From Bacteroidota bacterium (GTDB lineage Bacteria; Bacteroidota; Bacteroidia; NS11-12g; UBA9320), in assembly GCA_018700895.1 (NCBI GenBank), contig JABIUV010000056.1:53532-117531 (forward strand): DNA of 64,000 nt, written 5' to 3'. Of this stretch, positions 1 to 9,060 are shown piece by piece. A program made the position numbers and the translations under genes. The notes beneath the pieces were generated by a model. That model was not told the DNA's origin and ran no database searches. It saw only the letters and a list, made by a program, of their open reading frames with translations. Each line of letters starts with the position of its first letter. Position 1 is the stretch's first letter.

Positions 1-1572
1 GCCCGCTGACTCGTAGTAATCAAATATGCTTTGTGTATAACTGGCACGTTGTGGGTTTTTATCACTTGCTTCAAACTCCAAACCTCTATTACCGTATCCC
101 GCAAGATTGAAATACCCTTGACGCGTTACTGTATCACCATTTTGATCAATGTGCTGTACCGCATCATTTTCGTAATTATATATAGCTTGCCTATCCGAAG
201 TAAACTTACCTATATAGCCGTAGTCAAACAAATTTTCACCGTGTAACGGGTTTACATTTTCGTTCCAGTTACTCTGATAATCCAAACGCACGTTATAAAA
301 CGCATCTGAGAAGAGTGCTTTCTTCTTCTCTTTATCCGATTCAGAAGTACTACCTAGTCTCTGAGTAAACTTCACATAAGTTCTCAGAGTTTGGCTAGTA
401 GAATTAGAATACTCTCTAAAGTTCATTAAACTTTGGGTATAGTTCCAGTTGTTACCTTGATTTTGGTTAAATGACCCAAACAATGTGATGGTAGAATTTT
501 TATTTGGCTGAAACTCCAACTTACCTTGCACATTGCCAAAGTAACGAGCTACATTTTTACGTGCTTGTGTAACTTCTAAATCATCAGCATCGAGCAATAA
601 AGAGCGGTATACAAAGCCCGGACCGTTTGGATTTTCGATGATTGGATTTTGTTCTAAGTCATCTAACACATCTTCTTTCAAAGAGTAAAAACCGCCATAA
701 CCTGGACTTGCATCATCGGCATAATTTAAGTTGGCCACCAATTGGTATCCTAAAGCCACATATTCCTTGGCTCCTCCTCCTTTGTTTTTAACCCATAAAG
801 GGCCAACCGAAGAAAATTCAACTTGGTTATAATTATACGAATCAAATGGCGATGAAGAAATCATCTCAAAACTTCGTGACTTAGAACGCGAAGGTCCTTT
901 GGTAGTGATACTAATCGCACCACCAGTAAAATCACCAAACTGAGCTGGAACACCAGATTGTATGATATCTATCTGACCTTGAGCCGACTGAGGAACACTG
1001 CCGCTTCCTAATACACGAACACCATCCACGAAGTAAGCCGTAGCGTCTGTTCTACTTCCTAAGAAGGAAATACCACCGTTGCTTCCTTGATTTGCCCCAG
1101 ATGTTGTACCCGCAATAGCATTCAAGTTACGCGTAGGTAGTTTGGCAATATCTTTACTGCTTAATGTTTTAGAGTTTTTATCTTTCTCAATAAGTGGCTT
1201 ACCCGCTCTTACCACTACTGGCCCAAGCTGCTCACTATTCTCAGATGATTTTTGAGAAATCTCGATATTGAGGTACTTGGTACTGTTAGCACTCACCTCT
1301 ACTCCTGTTACTTTCTTTTCAGAATAATCAACATAAGTCACTGTAACGCTATACGTTCCTGGGTCTAGTGCATTGATGACATATTTACCATTCTCATCTG
1401 TATACGCTCCTCCTTTTCTGATTCCATCTTTTTGGATCATTAGGGTTGCGTATGCGATTGGAGCCTTTGTTTTCGCATCAGATACCTTACCCTGCAATTT
1501 TCCAAAATTGGACTGGGCATAGGCGGCTGAGGCCAACATACAAGCTACTAAAACTGTAAGTGTTTTCTTCAT
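1..1572 (-). CDS. TonB-dependent receptor, N-terminal part (cut by window edge)
   Basis: About 524 codons are open from ATG at 1572 to the window edge with no stop. The protein starts with a signal peptide (MKKTLTVLVACMLASAAYAQ), then a carboxypeptidase-regulatory-like beta domain (about residues 25-105, with DENGKY) and a plug domain (about 130-235, with FVDGVRV), then the start of the outer-membrane barrel. The family imports substrates using TonB energy. The plug segment with VPAQFGDFTGGAI and SSSPFDSY closely resembles the receptor at 2661-6260, so the two are paralogs. The substrate is unknown and no SusD partner is visible on this side. The C-terminus is outside the window. Confidence 0.9.
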   Translation of the reverse strand, partial: MKKTLTVLVACMLASAAYAQSNFGKLQGKVSDAKTKAPIAYATLMIQKDGIRKGGAYTDENGKYVINALDPGTYSVTVTYVDYSEKKVTGVEVSANSTKYLNIEISQKSSENSEQLGPVVVRAGKPLIEKDKNSKTLSSKDIAKLPTRNLNAIAGTTSGANQGSNGGISFLGSRTDATAYFVDGVRVLGSGSVPQSAQGQIDIIQSGVPAQFGDFTGGAISITTKGPSRSKSRSFEMISSSPFDSYNYNQVEFSSVGPLWVKNKGGGAKEYVALGYQLVANLNYADDASPGYGGFYSLKEDVLDDLEQNPIIENPNGPGFVYRSLLLDADDLEVTQARKNVARYFGNVQGKLEFQPNKNSTITLFGSFNQNQGNNWNYTQSLMNFREYSNSTSQTLRTYVKFTQRLGSTSESDKEKKKALFSDAFYNVRLDYQSNWNENVNPLHGENLFDYGYIGKFTSDRQAIYNYENDAVQHIDQNGDTVTRQGYFNLAGYGNRGLEFEASDKNPQRASYTQSIFDYYESAG

Positions 1573-1674
1573 ATACTTTGCTTTTTACACGTTAATTCGT
1601 ACTTCAATATTTGCTATAAAAATGCAATTATTCAAATTAATTTTACCTAAGGTTGAGTTTCGGTTCATAAATGG

Positions 1675-2613
1675 TCAGTTATCCATCCAACGCAAAAGTT
1701 TTTTGGCGATAACTTCTGCTAACTTTCTGTTTGAATCTTTTGTAATTCCTCCTACATGCGGAGTCAGTATAACATTCTTATTTTCAGACAGATAAATCAA
1801 CTCTTCTCTTTGCTTCGGCGTAAGTGTATCCATACGCTCATTGGGCAATACATCTATTGCAGCACCTCTTATTTTACCAGATTCTAAGCCGTTTATTAAT
1901 TCCGAAATTTTTACCACCAATCCTCTCGCCAAATTGAGTATAAAAAAAGACTTATTCATACGCTGTATAAATAAGTGGTCTATTATCTCATACGACGAAT
2001 CATTGAGCGAAACATGAAGCGTAATAATATCTGCTTCATTTTGGAGGTATTCCAAGGAAACTTCCTTTACCCATTCATTGCCAAAATCACTTTTGTATTT
2101 GTCATACGCAAGTACTTTGCACCCAAAGGGACGAAGCAGCTCGGCTAATCGCGACCCTACGTGACCAAAGCCTATAATACCCACCACGAGGTTCTGGAGC
2201 TCTATTCCTTCATTGCTTTTCCTGTCCCAAATAAATTGCCTTACCTCGGCAGAAGCCCTGGGCACGTTGGAAAGTAAGCTCAACAGCATACCCAATGTTT
2301 GCTCCGCTACGGCATTTTTGTTTCCTTCGGGAGCATTATGGCACACTATGCCCTTGCTCTCGGCGTACTCCACGTCTATATTATCCATCCCAGAGCCTAG
2401 TCGCCCTACGAATTTTAAGTTAGGAGCCTTGTCTATCCACTCATTGGTGAGCTGCAGCTTGGTTCGCATAAGCAATACCGTTACATCCTCAAGTGCCTCT
2501 GCCAGTGTATCCACTGTAATGTCTGGCCGATAGTCTACTTCATAATCTTTGAGTAGTTCTTGTAATACGGGATGTACTTGGTCTATAATTAAGATGCGGT
2601 GGTGAGTGGGCAT
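1675..2613 (-). CDS. D-2-hydroxyacid dehydrogenase (3-phosphoglycerate dehydrogenase-like)
   Basis: This 312-residue cytoplasmic NAD(P)-dependent oxidoreductase of the D-isomer-specific 2-hydroxyacid dehydrogenase family has a catalytic domain split around a Rossmann fold. GFGHVG at 148-153 binds the dinucleotide, LARG carries the active-site Arg, DVLPNE the Glu, and LTPHVGG the His (about residue 286). There is no ACT domain, so it is the short form. SerA-like activity on 3-phosphoglycerate is plausible, but other 2-keto acids cannot be excluded. It sits alone between two TonB receptors, about 50 bases from the start-distal end of the second one. ATG at 2613 is the only sensible start. Confidence 0.85.
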   Translation of the reverse strand: MPTHHRILIIDQVHPVLQELLKDYEVDYRPDITVDTLAEALEDVTVLLMRTKLQLTNEWIDKAPNLKFVGRLGSGMDNIDVEYAESKGIVCHNAPEGNKNAVAEQTLGMLLSLLSNVPRASAEVRQFIWDRKSNEGIELQNLVVGIIGFGHVGSRLAELLRPFGCKVLAYDKYKSDFGNEWVKEVSLEYLQNEADIITLHVSLNDSSYEIIDHLFIQRMNKSFFILNLARGLVVKISELINGLESGKIRGAAIDVLPNERMDTLTPKQREELIYLSENKNVILTPHVGGITKDSNRKLAEVIAKKLLRWMDN

Positions 2614-2660
2614 AACTATAATGCTGCAAATATCTTTTTTTGAGTCGTATCACGTAATTC

Positions 2661-5600
2661 TTAAAATCTTGTGCGAATAGATAATGTTATGGTTCTCGGA
2701 CTGCCAAAGTTTTGTGGGTTATTCTGTTTGAGGCTATAATAGTTTGCAAACGCCGCCGCATTGAGTTCGTTACGCAATTGCTGCTGTCCTTGTGCAGATG
2801 CTAAGTATCCGTCATCATTTGCTTGGGATGAGAATGGATACACACTAAATACATTCTGAATATTTAGCACATTCAGAGCATTCAGCTGAACAATTACAGC
2901 ACGTTTCTTCACGATAAACGCTTTGCTTATGCTCGCATCTATGGTATAATTCCAAGGCATACGCGAACCAAAGGGGTTGCCCTTAATCTGACTTCGGTTG
3001 GCACTCCCCAGCGTAACCGCCTCTGGCAATGCTACAGCATAAGCAGTGTAAGGGGTGCCAGAGAGTGTATTCGCAAAAATATTAGCTCTCATCCTCCGAA
3101 AGACTCCATTAGGCTTACGTGCAAAACTGTCCATCACCACACTTAAGTTGGCATTGAGCTTGTGACGTATATCATATTCCAACGGGTACAAACTACGCAA
3201 GTTGGGTTGTCCTGATTGTATCAATGCGGATGCCGAGTTCACATTACTTCCCGTACCGTCGGCATACTGCAAGACATAATTGGTACGAATCGATACATTT
3301 TTGAGTTGCGTGCTAAAATCTAGATTGAATGACTTTACCGTCGAAAAATCAATATTATCATATGTAATATAGCTACGCGGATAAGCCTGATCTGCATTTA
3401 CCAAGTTAATGTCATCTCTTATCTCGGCATATCCTACCCTAAAGTTAAGTAATCCTCTCTCTCCCACACGCTGCTTGAAACCTACTTGATAATCCGTACG
3501 TTTAGCAGGTTTTAACCCTGGATTGGGCAGTAAGGTGTTGCTTCCAATGGCCAGGTAGTAGTACGTATTAATAGGAGCAAAGGACTGTCCAAAATTGGGT
3601 CGTTGGGCAAATTTGTCGTAATAGGCATAAAACATTGCCGAACCATTGAGTGGAAATGATAATGACAGCCTTGGCAAAAGCAGTATTTGCGGGTCATAGT
3701 CCTCAAATGAGTTTTGGCTCAACTGCTGCGTACGCGGGTTTGCAAGCAACGGCTGGATCACTCCACTTGTAGCTGCTATTCGCAGCGACTCTCCACTTTG
3801 CAATTCCTTGCCCTCGGCATTGTACCACGCTCTACCCTCTCGGTAGCCCACTATCTTGCTTGGGTTGAGCATATCATCCACGTATACTACTGCATCCTTA
3901 GATATCACTTCAGGGTGTGTCACACTTTGTCCACCTAACACGGCAACCTCTCCTACCGTTTGAGTAGGGTACAATACAAATTGATCTTTGAGCACTTGCT
4001 GATTAGCATCAAATCGTTCCGCTCTCAGGCCTGCTCTTATTTTGATTTTCTTAATCACAAATTTGTCTTGCAACCAGACGGCACTGTAGTTGGGATTATA
4101 AGCACCTATCTCCCTTTTATCGCTATTGTTTAAAAAATCACCAATACTCTTATTCCCTCTTGATAATTCACCTGTATAATCATATCCTGCGTATCCCACG
4201 TAACTATTCCCATTATTCCAAAGTTCATCGGCACTAAACATCGACAGACTAAGCAAACTTGGGTCTACAGCATTCACATCTATAAATTGTGCCCCACCGG
4301 TGGTGTGGCCATTCTGAGCATCTACCAGGCTCCTAAGATTTTGATCAAAGGTGGTTTGGCTGGCTGGGTTTACAGCATAGTTGTATCGCACGGTGTCTGT
4401 AAACATTCCCTCGCTGTCATAACTAAGTGTGGCTGATGTAGGGTCTAACTCGCCAAATTGCCTATTGAGCAATTGCGGCATGAGTTGCCATAAGCTATTG
4501 GCATTGAGCGAATAGTATGAGCGTCTCTGCTGCTCAAATAGAACGCCAAACTGAAAATCATGCTGCTCCTTCAAACTTCTTGTAGGATTTACCGAAAAGT
4601 TGAGCAAGGTGCTAATGGTTGTCTTTTGCCAATCTGATTTACTATAATTACTCAATACTGTACCAGGAGCGTACCACATACCATTTATGGAGGATGGATT
4701 TCTCCCGTTTAGTATGCCTTGTACTTGAGATAGCTCTCCAAGATTAGCTATGTCATTATTCTCCAATACGTGATCTGTAAATGCTGCTCGTTGACCATTT
4801 GCGGCGTTGGCTGAAAACAGAACCGCTGTATCTTGATAACCAGCTAGACTGTAATAGCCTTGTATTACTTGCTCTTTACCGTGCTGATCTACAATGGTTT
4901 TGGCCTCATCTACAAAATCATAAACCTCCTGTCCGTGGGTAGTAAATTGCCCTACGTGTCCATAACCAAAAACATCATCTCCGTGTATAGGGTCTACTGT
5001 TTTGGTATTGAGTCGTTGGTAATCTGCGGTTACCGTATAGCTTATTTTACTCACCAAGCTACTGTCATACACGTACTTGCCGTCGGAGCTATACGGACTT
5101 TTCAGTACGTGCTCTACTTGTGCATTGAGCTTAGTGGTGAGCGAGGTGTTGAGTGGGTTATGGGCAGCATTAAGTAGACTATTGCTAAATGACCATTGGT
5201 TTCTTCTGCGATATTGTACCGTAGGCTCAATTCTAAATATAACATCGTCAGATGGTTTCCACTCTAATTTCAAACTCGTAAATGCTTCATTAGACGCTGC
5301 ATTGGCTCGAGCGGAAATTTGCTCAAAATCCTCTACCAAAAACTGATTGGGCACACTAACCTCACCTATATCGCCTATAGAAACAAGTGGTTGCTCTAAT
5401 ATCTCGGCATACGTTTCAGGTTTAAGTTGGGACAAATCTACCGCCGCTGGCGAACGATCCTTTTGATAATCGAGAAAGAAGCTATGTGAAATAGCTAAAG
5501 ATGTTTTGCCATTTCTCTTTTGCAGTGGCTTGTACCAAAATGTCTCTACTGCGTTTTGATGGTAAGCATTAAAAGGGCTACTACTGCGTATCATTATACG

Positions 5601-6260
5601 ATTTTGAGCAGTGGTGTCTAAAATGGTTTTGGGTGTAAACTCAATTGCTGCCCCCAAAAAGTCCCCGTACATAGCCGGTACACCAACGGTAAGCACTTTC
5701 ACTTGGGCAAGGCCAAAAGTAATAGGTACTGTGGGACCAATCTGGTTAAGCCCATTTTTCAAAATAGCCAATTGCTCTGGTCTAGCTATTCCTGCTTGTA
5801 TCTTTTCTCCGCGTTTTATCAATGCGGGGTCGTTAGTAGCTGCTATGAGCCCATTATTATACGGACCAGACTCTATTTCTTCTACTACGGGCCTATCTTC
5901 ATCTATTTTTACGTAGGTGATTTTTATTACATCCTTTACTTCTGTGTTCGTGCTGAGTATAACGGTCTTATAAAGCGATTGGTCGGGTTGCAAGCTGATA
6001 GTCAGCTTAGCATCGGCAAACCCCAGGTAGGTGACGATTAATTCATACTTTCCGGAGGGTAATCCTGAGAATATAAAGCCCCCATCTGGAGCTACCACCC
6101 GAGCATTTACTCTTACGTTGTCTTTTTTTAGTTCTACGATTGCACCACTTAGGGGTGACTGACTCTGATCTACCACTTCGCCACGTATGTCGGAACTCTG
6201 AGCAAGAGCATTGACCAGTAGTGCGAGTAATAAGGTAGTAATAATGTACTTTTTTAGCAT
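2661..6260 (-). CDS. TonB-dependent receptor
   Basis: This complete 1199-residue outer-membrane receptor has a signal peptide (1-20), a carboxypeptidase-regulatory-like domain (about 25-100), a plug (about 140-235) and a long beta barrel ending in the aromatic residue F, as is usual for BamA substrates. It resembles the partial receptor at 1-1572 in the plug/barrel boundary (VPAMYGDFLGAAIEFTPK, SSSPFNAYH). The energy source is TonB/ExbBD; a tonB gene lies at 47361. No SusD-like lipoprotein is adjacent, so it is probably not a classic polysaccharide SusC. The substrate is unknown. The start at 6260 is supported by the hydrophobic signal following directly. Confidence 0.88.
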   Translation of the reverse strand: MLKKYIITTLLLALLVNALAQSSDIRGEVVDQSQSPLSGAIVELKKDNVRVNARVVAPDGGFIFSGLPSGKYELIVTYLGFADAKLTISLQPDQSLYKTVILSTNTEVKDVIKITYVKIDEDRPVVEEIESGPYNNGLIAATNDPALIKRGEKIQAGIARPEQLAILKNGLNQIGPTVPITFGLAQVKVLTVGVPAMYGDFLGAAIEFTPKTILDTTAQNRIMIRSSSPFNAYHQNAVETFWYKPLQKRNGKTSLAISHSFFLDYQKDRSPAAVDLSQLKPETYAEILEQPLVSIGDIGEVSVPNQFLVEDFEQISARANAASNEAFTSLKLEWKPSDDVIFRIEPTVQYRRRNQWSFSNSLLNAAHNPLNTSLTTKLNAQVEHVLKSPYSSDGKYVYDSSLVSKISYTVTADYQRLNTKTVDPIHGDDVFGYGHVGQFTTHGQEVYDFVDEAKTIVDQHGKEQVIQGYYSLAGYQDTAVLFSANAANGQRAAFTDHVLENNDIANLGELSQVQGILNGRNPSSINGMWYAPGTVLSNYSKSDWQKTTISTLLNFSVNPTRSLKEQHDFQFGVLFEQQRRSYYSLNANSLWQLMPQLLNRQFGELDPTSATLSYDSEGMFTDTVRYNYAVNPASQTTFDQNLRSLVDAQNGHTTGGAQFIDVNAVDPSLLSLSMFSADELWNNGNSYVGYAGYDYTGELSRGNKSIGDFLNNSDKREIGAYNPNYSAVWLQDKFVIKKIKIRAGLRAERFDANQQVLKDQFVLYPTQTVGEVAVLGGQSVTHPEVISKDAVVYVDDMLNPSKIVGYREGRAWYNAEGKELQSGESLRIAATSGVIQPLLANPRTQQLSQNSFEDYDPQILLLPRLSLSFPLNGSAMFYAYYDKFAQRPNFGQSFAPINTYYYLAIGSNTLLPNPGLKPAKRTDYQVGFKQRVGERGLLNFRVGYAEIRDDINLVNADQAYPRSYITYDNIDFSTVKSFNLDFSTQLKNVSIRTNYVLQYADGTGSNVNSASALIQSGQPNLRSLYPLEYDIRHKLNANLSVVMDSFARKPNGVFRRMRANIFANTLSGTPYTAYAVALPEAVTLGSANRSQIKGNPFGSRMPWNYTIDASISKAFIVKKRAVIVQLNALNVLNIQNVFSVYPFSSQANDDGYLASAQGQQQLRNELNAAAFANYYSLKQNNPQNFGSPRTITLSIRTRF

Positions 6261-6403
6261 AATTCTGAATTTGATTTACGCTAAGTTCGAGTAACATAAT
6301 GGATATCAACACGGCCTATTGACCAACGAGACTTTTGACAAAAGGAGAGTATTGTAATAATTGATAAGCGAGACGTGCTCCGCTTCTTGCTTGAGAGTTT
6401 CCG

Positions 6404-7216
6404 TTAGTGAATTAACGGTAAGGGCGTTCGCTGAAAAGCCACTTCTTTTTCTAAAAAGAACGCAGCACTACGCACAAAGTCGTCTGTGACGTCGCTAAGA
6501 TGGTATATATCCTGAGTAACACTACCTATTGACGTATTACGCAGTCCCAAAGCCATAAGTCTTTTCTCTGCATACTCGGCCACTATCTTGGGTGTATGAA
6601 GTACTTTCAACGAGTGCTGAAAATATGCTTCTATCTGCTTATACAGCATAGGATAGTGTGTACACGCAGGGATAATCAGTTTACACTTCTCAAAACCATC
6701 AAAATAGCGATCAAAAACGGGATACAGAATATTCTCGTCTACAAAGCCTTCTTCTATAAGTGGTACAAGCAATGGTGTTGCTCTGGCTACGATATCCAAA
6801 GAGTGGTTGCGAGCAGTTAGAGCATCATTAAACATTCCTGAACCTATCGTCTTACGAGTGCCTATTACGCCTATATGGGCATACTTGGTTTGAGTTGCAA
6901 TGAGATCTACAATAGGGCTGATGACCTCTATAATATTTTCTTTGGGAAATGGGAGTTCGGGTATTTTACTTATGACAGTAGCGGCACTGTTACAGGCTAC
7001 TACCACCAGTTTGCATTGCTTCTCTTTGAGAAACATCATTATGGCCAAGACATAACTCTTCAGAGCCTCCTCGCTTTTATCGCCATAAGGCAAATGAGCA
7101 GTATCTCCATAATAGATGAACTGCTCATTTGGAAGTTTTTGCTGCAGGGCTTTTAGTACGGTAAGACCACCGAGCCCTGAGTCAAATACGCCTATAGGTT
7201 GAGACGTGTTGATAAT
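6404..7216 (-). CDS. murI: Glutamate racemase with apparent non-canonical start
   Basis: MurI interconverts L- and D-glutamate for peptidoglycan. Both catalytic cysteines are present: ACNSAA (Cys 75, counted from the proposed start) and PACTHYP (Cys 185). The essential N-terminal motif VFDSGLGG and the YYGDTAHLPYGDKS loop are encoded in frame between 7216 and 7080. The first ATG at 7093 would delete that motif. Between the in-frame TAG upstream and VFDSGLGG there is no ATG, GTG or TTG; the best candidate is ATT at 7216, 11 bases after the ompH stop, giving 270 residues, normal for the family. It lies in an operon downstream of the two ompH genes. A sequence error at the start remains possible. 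Confidence 0.85.
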   Translation of the reverse strand: MINTSQPIGVFDSGLGGLTVLKALQQKLPNEQFIYYGDTAHLPYGDKSEEALKSYVLAIMMFLKEKQCKLVVVACNSAATVISKIPELPFPKENIIEVISPIVDLIATQTKYAHIGVIGTRKTIGSGMFNDALTARNHSLDIVARATPLLVPLIEEGFVDENILYPVFDRYFDGFEKCKLIIPACTHYPMLYKQIEAYFQHSLKVLHTPKIVAEYAEKRLMALGLRNTSIGSVTQDIYHLSDVTDDFVRSAAFFLEKEVAFQRTPLPLIH

Positions 7217-7226
7217 CTTTTGGGTT

Positions 7227-7733
7227 TTAAAGGCCTAATTTAGCCTTTACAAGAGGCATGAGGTCAAACTTAGCATCACTAAATATAATGCCGCTACCTT
7301 CGGTAGTGTCAATTACATAAGCATATCCGTTTGCTTTAGCCACGTCAGCTATAGTTGTTTTTACTCGCTCCAATAGTGGTGCCAATAATTCTTGTTGTTT
7401 TTTCTGAAGCACATCATTAGCAGTTTGTTGCAATTCTTGATATTGCTGCTGAAGATTCTGAACCTCTTGTTGCTTGATTTCTTTTACCGCAATACTTACG
7501 TTAGGATCATCTTTTATTGTCATAAAAGCCGTGTACTTAGCCTCTAGCTCGATTCCCTTCTCTTCTACAATTCCTTTCCACGATTCTTGCTCTTTGGCTA
7601 ACCTAGCAGAAATACTATCTGCCTCAGGCATTGATTCTATCAACTCACTGCTATTAATATGAGCTACTTTGGTTTGTGCTTGTGATACAATGGCTGCGCA
7701 CAATATTGTTAAAATTATGAGTACTTTTTTCAT
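7227..7733 (-). CDS. OmpH/Skp-family periplasmic chaperone (168 aa)
   Basis: This small secreted protein has a signal peptide (1-19, ending SQAQ), a start of mature domain typical for Skp (KVAHINSSELIESMP) and a long Gln/Glu-rich coiled coil (about 40-130). Skp holds unfolded outer-membrane proteins in the periplasm on their way to BamA. It is the second of two adjacent ompH paralogs, 57 bases downstream of the first, and murI follows it directly. A paired ompH arrangement near murI is common in Bacteroidota, where bamA often precedes; here no bamA is upstream. Confidence 0.87.
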   Translation of the reverse strand: MKKVLIILTILCAAIVSQAQTKVAHINSSELIESMPEADSISARLAKEQESWKGIVEEKGIELEAKYTAFMTIKDDPNVSIAVKEIKQQEVQNLQQQYQELQQTANDVLQKKQQELLAPLLERVKTTIADVAKANGYAYVIDTTEGSGIIFSDAKFDLMPLVKAKLGL

Positions 7734-7790
7734 TTTGGTTTAGTTTAATATATGTTGTTGTATTTTTATTTTTAATAATTCTACTCGGTT

Positions 7791-8378
7791 TTATCTAGGT
7801 GGTAAGTCTTCATCGTCATACGAATCATTCGGCAAATTGTTACCATCGCCTTTGGTCACCACTACCCCTAGCTCCTCTAGCACTTCTCCACTTCTGTCAT
7901 ATTTTGGGTTAGACACTAGCATTAGCATATCGCCACTCTTGTCAAATATGAAGTCTAGGCCATTTACCTTAGCTACTTTATTGATAGCCTTATACACCTT
8001 GTCTTGTATCGGCTTTATGAGTTCTGCTCTTTTCTTGAACAAATCACCTTCGTATCCAAACTTTTGATTTTGGAACTCCTTGGCTAAACGCTCTTTTTCT
8101 ATAATCTCATTTTCGCGTTTCACCTGCATATCCTTCGTAAGCAGAACTTTCTCTGCTTGATATTGCTTATAAAGCTTATCTATCTCCTCAAACTTGGTAT
8201 CTACTTCTTGTTGCCACTCTTTGCTCAACACGTCCAATTGTTTTTGTGCTGACTTATAGGAAGGCATCTGTGAAAGAATGTACTCGGAGTCTACATAGGC
8301 AAACTTCTGTGCAGAAACTATGTTCGAGGTGAACATTAGTATGGCAAACGCCATTGTTATTTTAACTATTGATTTCAT
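7791..8378 (-). CDS. OmpH/Skp-family periplasmic chaperone (195 aa)
   Basis: This is the first of two ompH paralogs. It has a signal peptide (1-23, ending VSAQ), the family opening KFAYVDSEYILSQMPSY, a charged coiled-coil stretch (about 40-140) and a short acidic tail (DDEDLPPR) absent from its neighbour. It is predicted to be a periplasmic holdase for outer-membrane proteins. It probably heads the transcript ompH-ompH-murI, since a 142-base gap separates it from the lipoprotein gene upstream. Confidence 0.87.
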   Translation of the reverse strand: MKSIVKITMAFAILMFTSNIVSAQKFAYVDSEYILSQMPSYKSAQKQLDVLSKEWQQEVDTKFEEIDKLYKQYQAEKVLLTKDMQVKRENEIIEKERLAKEFQNQKFGYEGDLFKKRAELIKPIQDKVYKAINKVAKVNGLDFIFDKSGDMLMLVSNPKYDRSGEVLEELGVVVTKGDGNNLPNDSYDDEDLPPR

Positions 8379-8520
8379 ACTGATCTATTTTGTTCATTAA
8401 TAGTCTTACACAAACCGTGCTTCATTCTGTAAAAAGTGCTACAAACATATAAAAAATCGGAGCTAAGGCTATTTTTAATGCTTTTTATGTTAGGTCGGCA
8501 ACCGTACTAAATTAAATACA

Positions 8521-9060
8521 CTAGTGTGTTAACTGCAATACTTCTGTCGTTATTGTATTGCTAAGATTAAGATTACGGTCTATTAGTCGTATCTCAAAGT
8601 ACACCTCAGCTGGCTTTTCGAATGCTGGATTTGCAGACAGGTTTACTACTATTTCTCCATTTATAGCTTTGTATTTTCCAGTTGGTGTAATAATAGGTAT
8701 GCGTTCGTGTTCATTACCGTAGGGTTGGCCATTGTTAGATTTTAGCAACTCGGTGTAGCCTCCATTTTCATCGGGAACCATATATGTAATGGGTAAATTG
8801 TGGGCATACGGACTACCTATGTTATAAGGAGCAAGGGTATCTGCATCGGTCAAGCCAATATCACCATCTCCATCTTGATACGAGATAGTGACTTGTATGA
8901 TACTATCTTTTTGAGCAGCATTTTTTATTTGGGTAACACTAATCAAACTTATTTCGGGCACGACACTATAATCTAGTGTTTCTGGCTTACACGAGCATAA
9001 AGCCAATATTAGACTTACGGTGATTACCTTTGCACTTTGTATGATTAGCCTGCCTAGCAT
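8521..9060 (-). CDS. Unknown lipoprotein
   Basis: About 179 residues. I prefer ATG at 9060 over an in-frame start 30 bases upstream because the hydrophobic signal (VITVSLILALCSC) then sits near the N-terminus and ends in a lipobox-like Leu-Ala-Leu-Cys. The mature part has an acidic DGDGDIG segment (about residues 60-70) and ends in a beta-rich region with EIRLIDRNLNLSN, resembling many Bacteroidota surface lipoproteins of unknown role. Its 5' end overlaps the divergent LuxE-like gene by 20 bases. No function can be assigned. Confidence 0.7.
   Translation of the reverse strand: MLGRLIIQSAKVITVSLILALCSCKPETLDYSVVPEISLISVTQIKNAAQKDSIIQVTISYQDGDGDIGLTDADTLAPYNIGSPYAHNLPITYMVPDENGGYTELLKSNNGQPYGNEHERIPIITPTGKYKAINGEIVVNLSANPAFEKPAEVYFEIRLIDRNLNLSNTITTEVLQLTH
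9025..9032 (+). promoter_or_regulatory. Bacteroidota -7 promoter element (TACCTTTG)
   Basis: TACCTTTG matches the TAnnTTTG consensus of the Bacteroidota primary sigma factor and ends 8 bases before the ATG at 9041. It lies inside the divergent lipoprotein reading frame. Confidence 0.55.

Noticed and set aside
31..246. Plus-strand frame of 71 codons
   Set aside because: Antisense to the well-supported TonB receptor; no homology pattern and Cys/Phe-rich composition.
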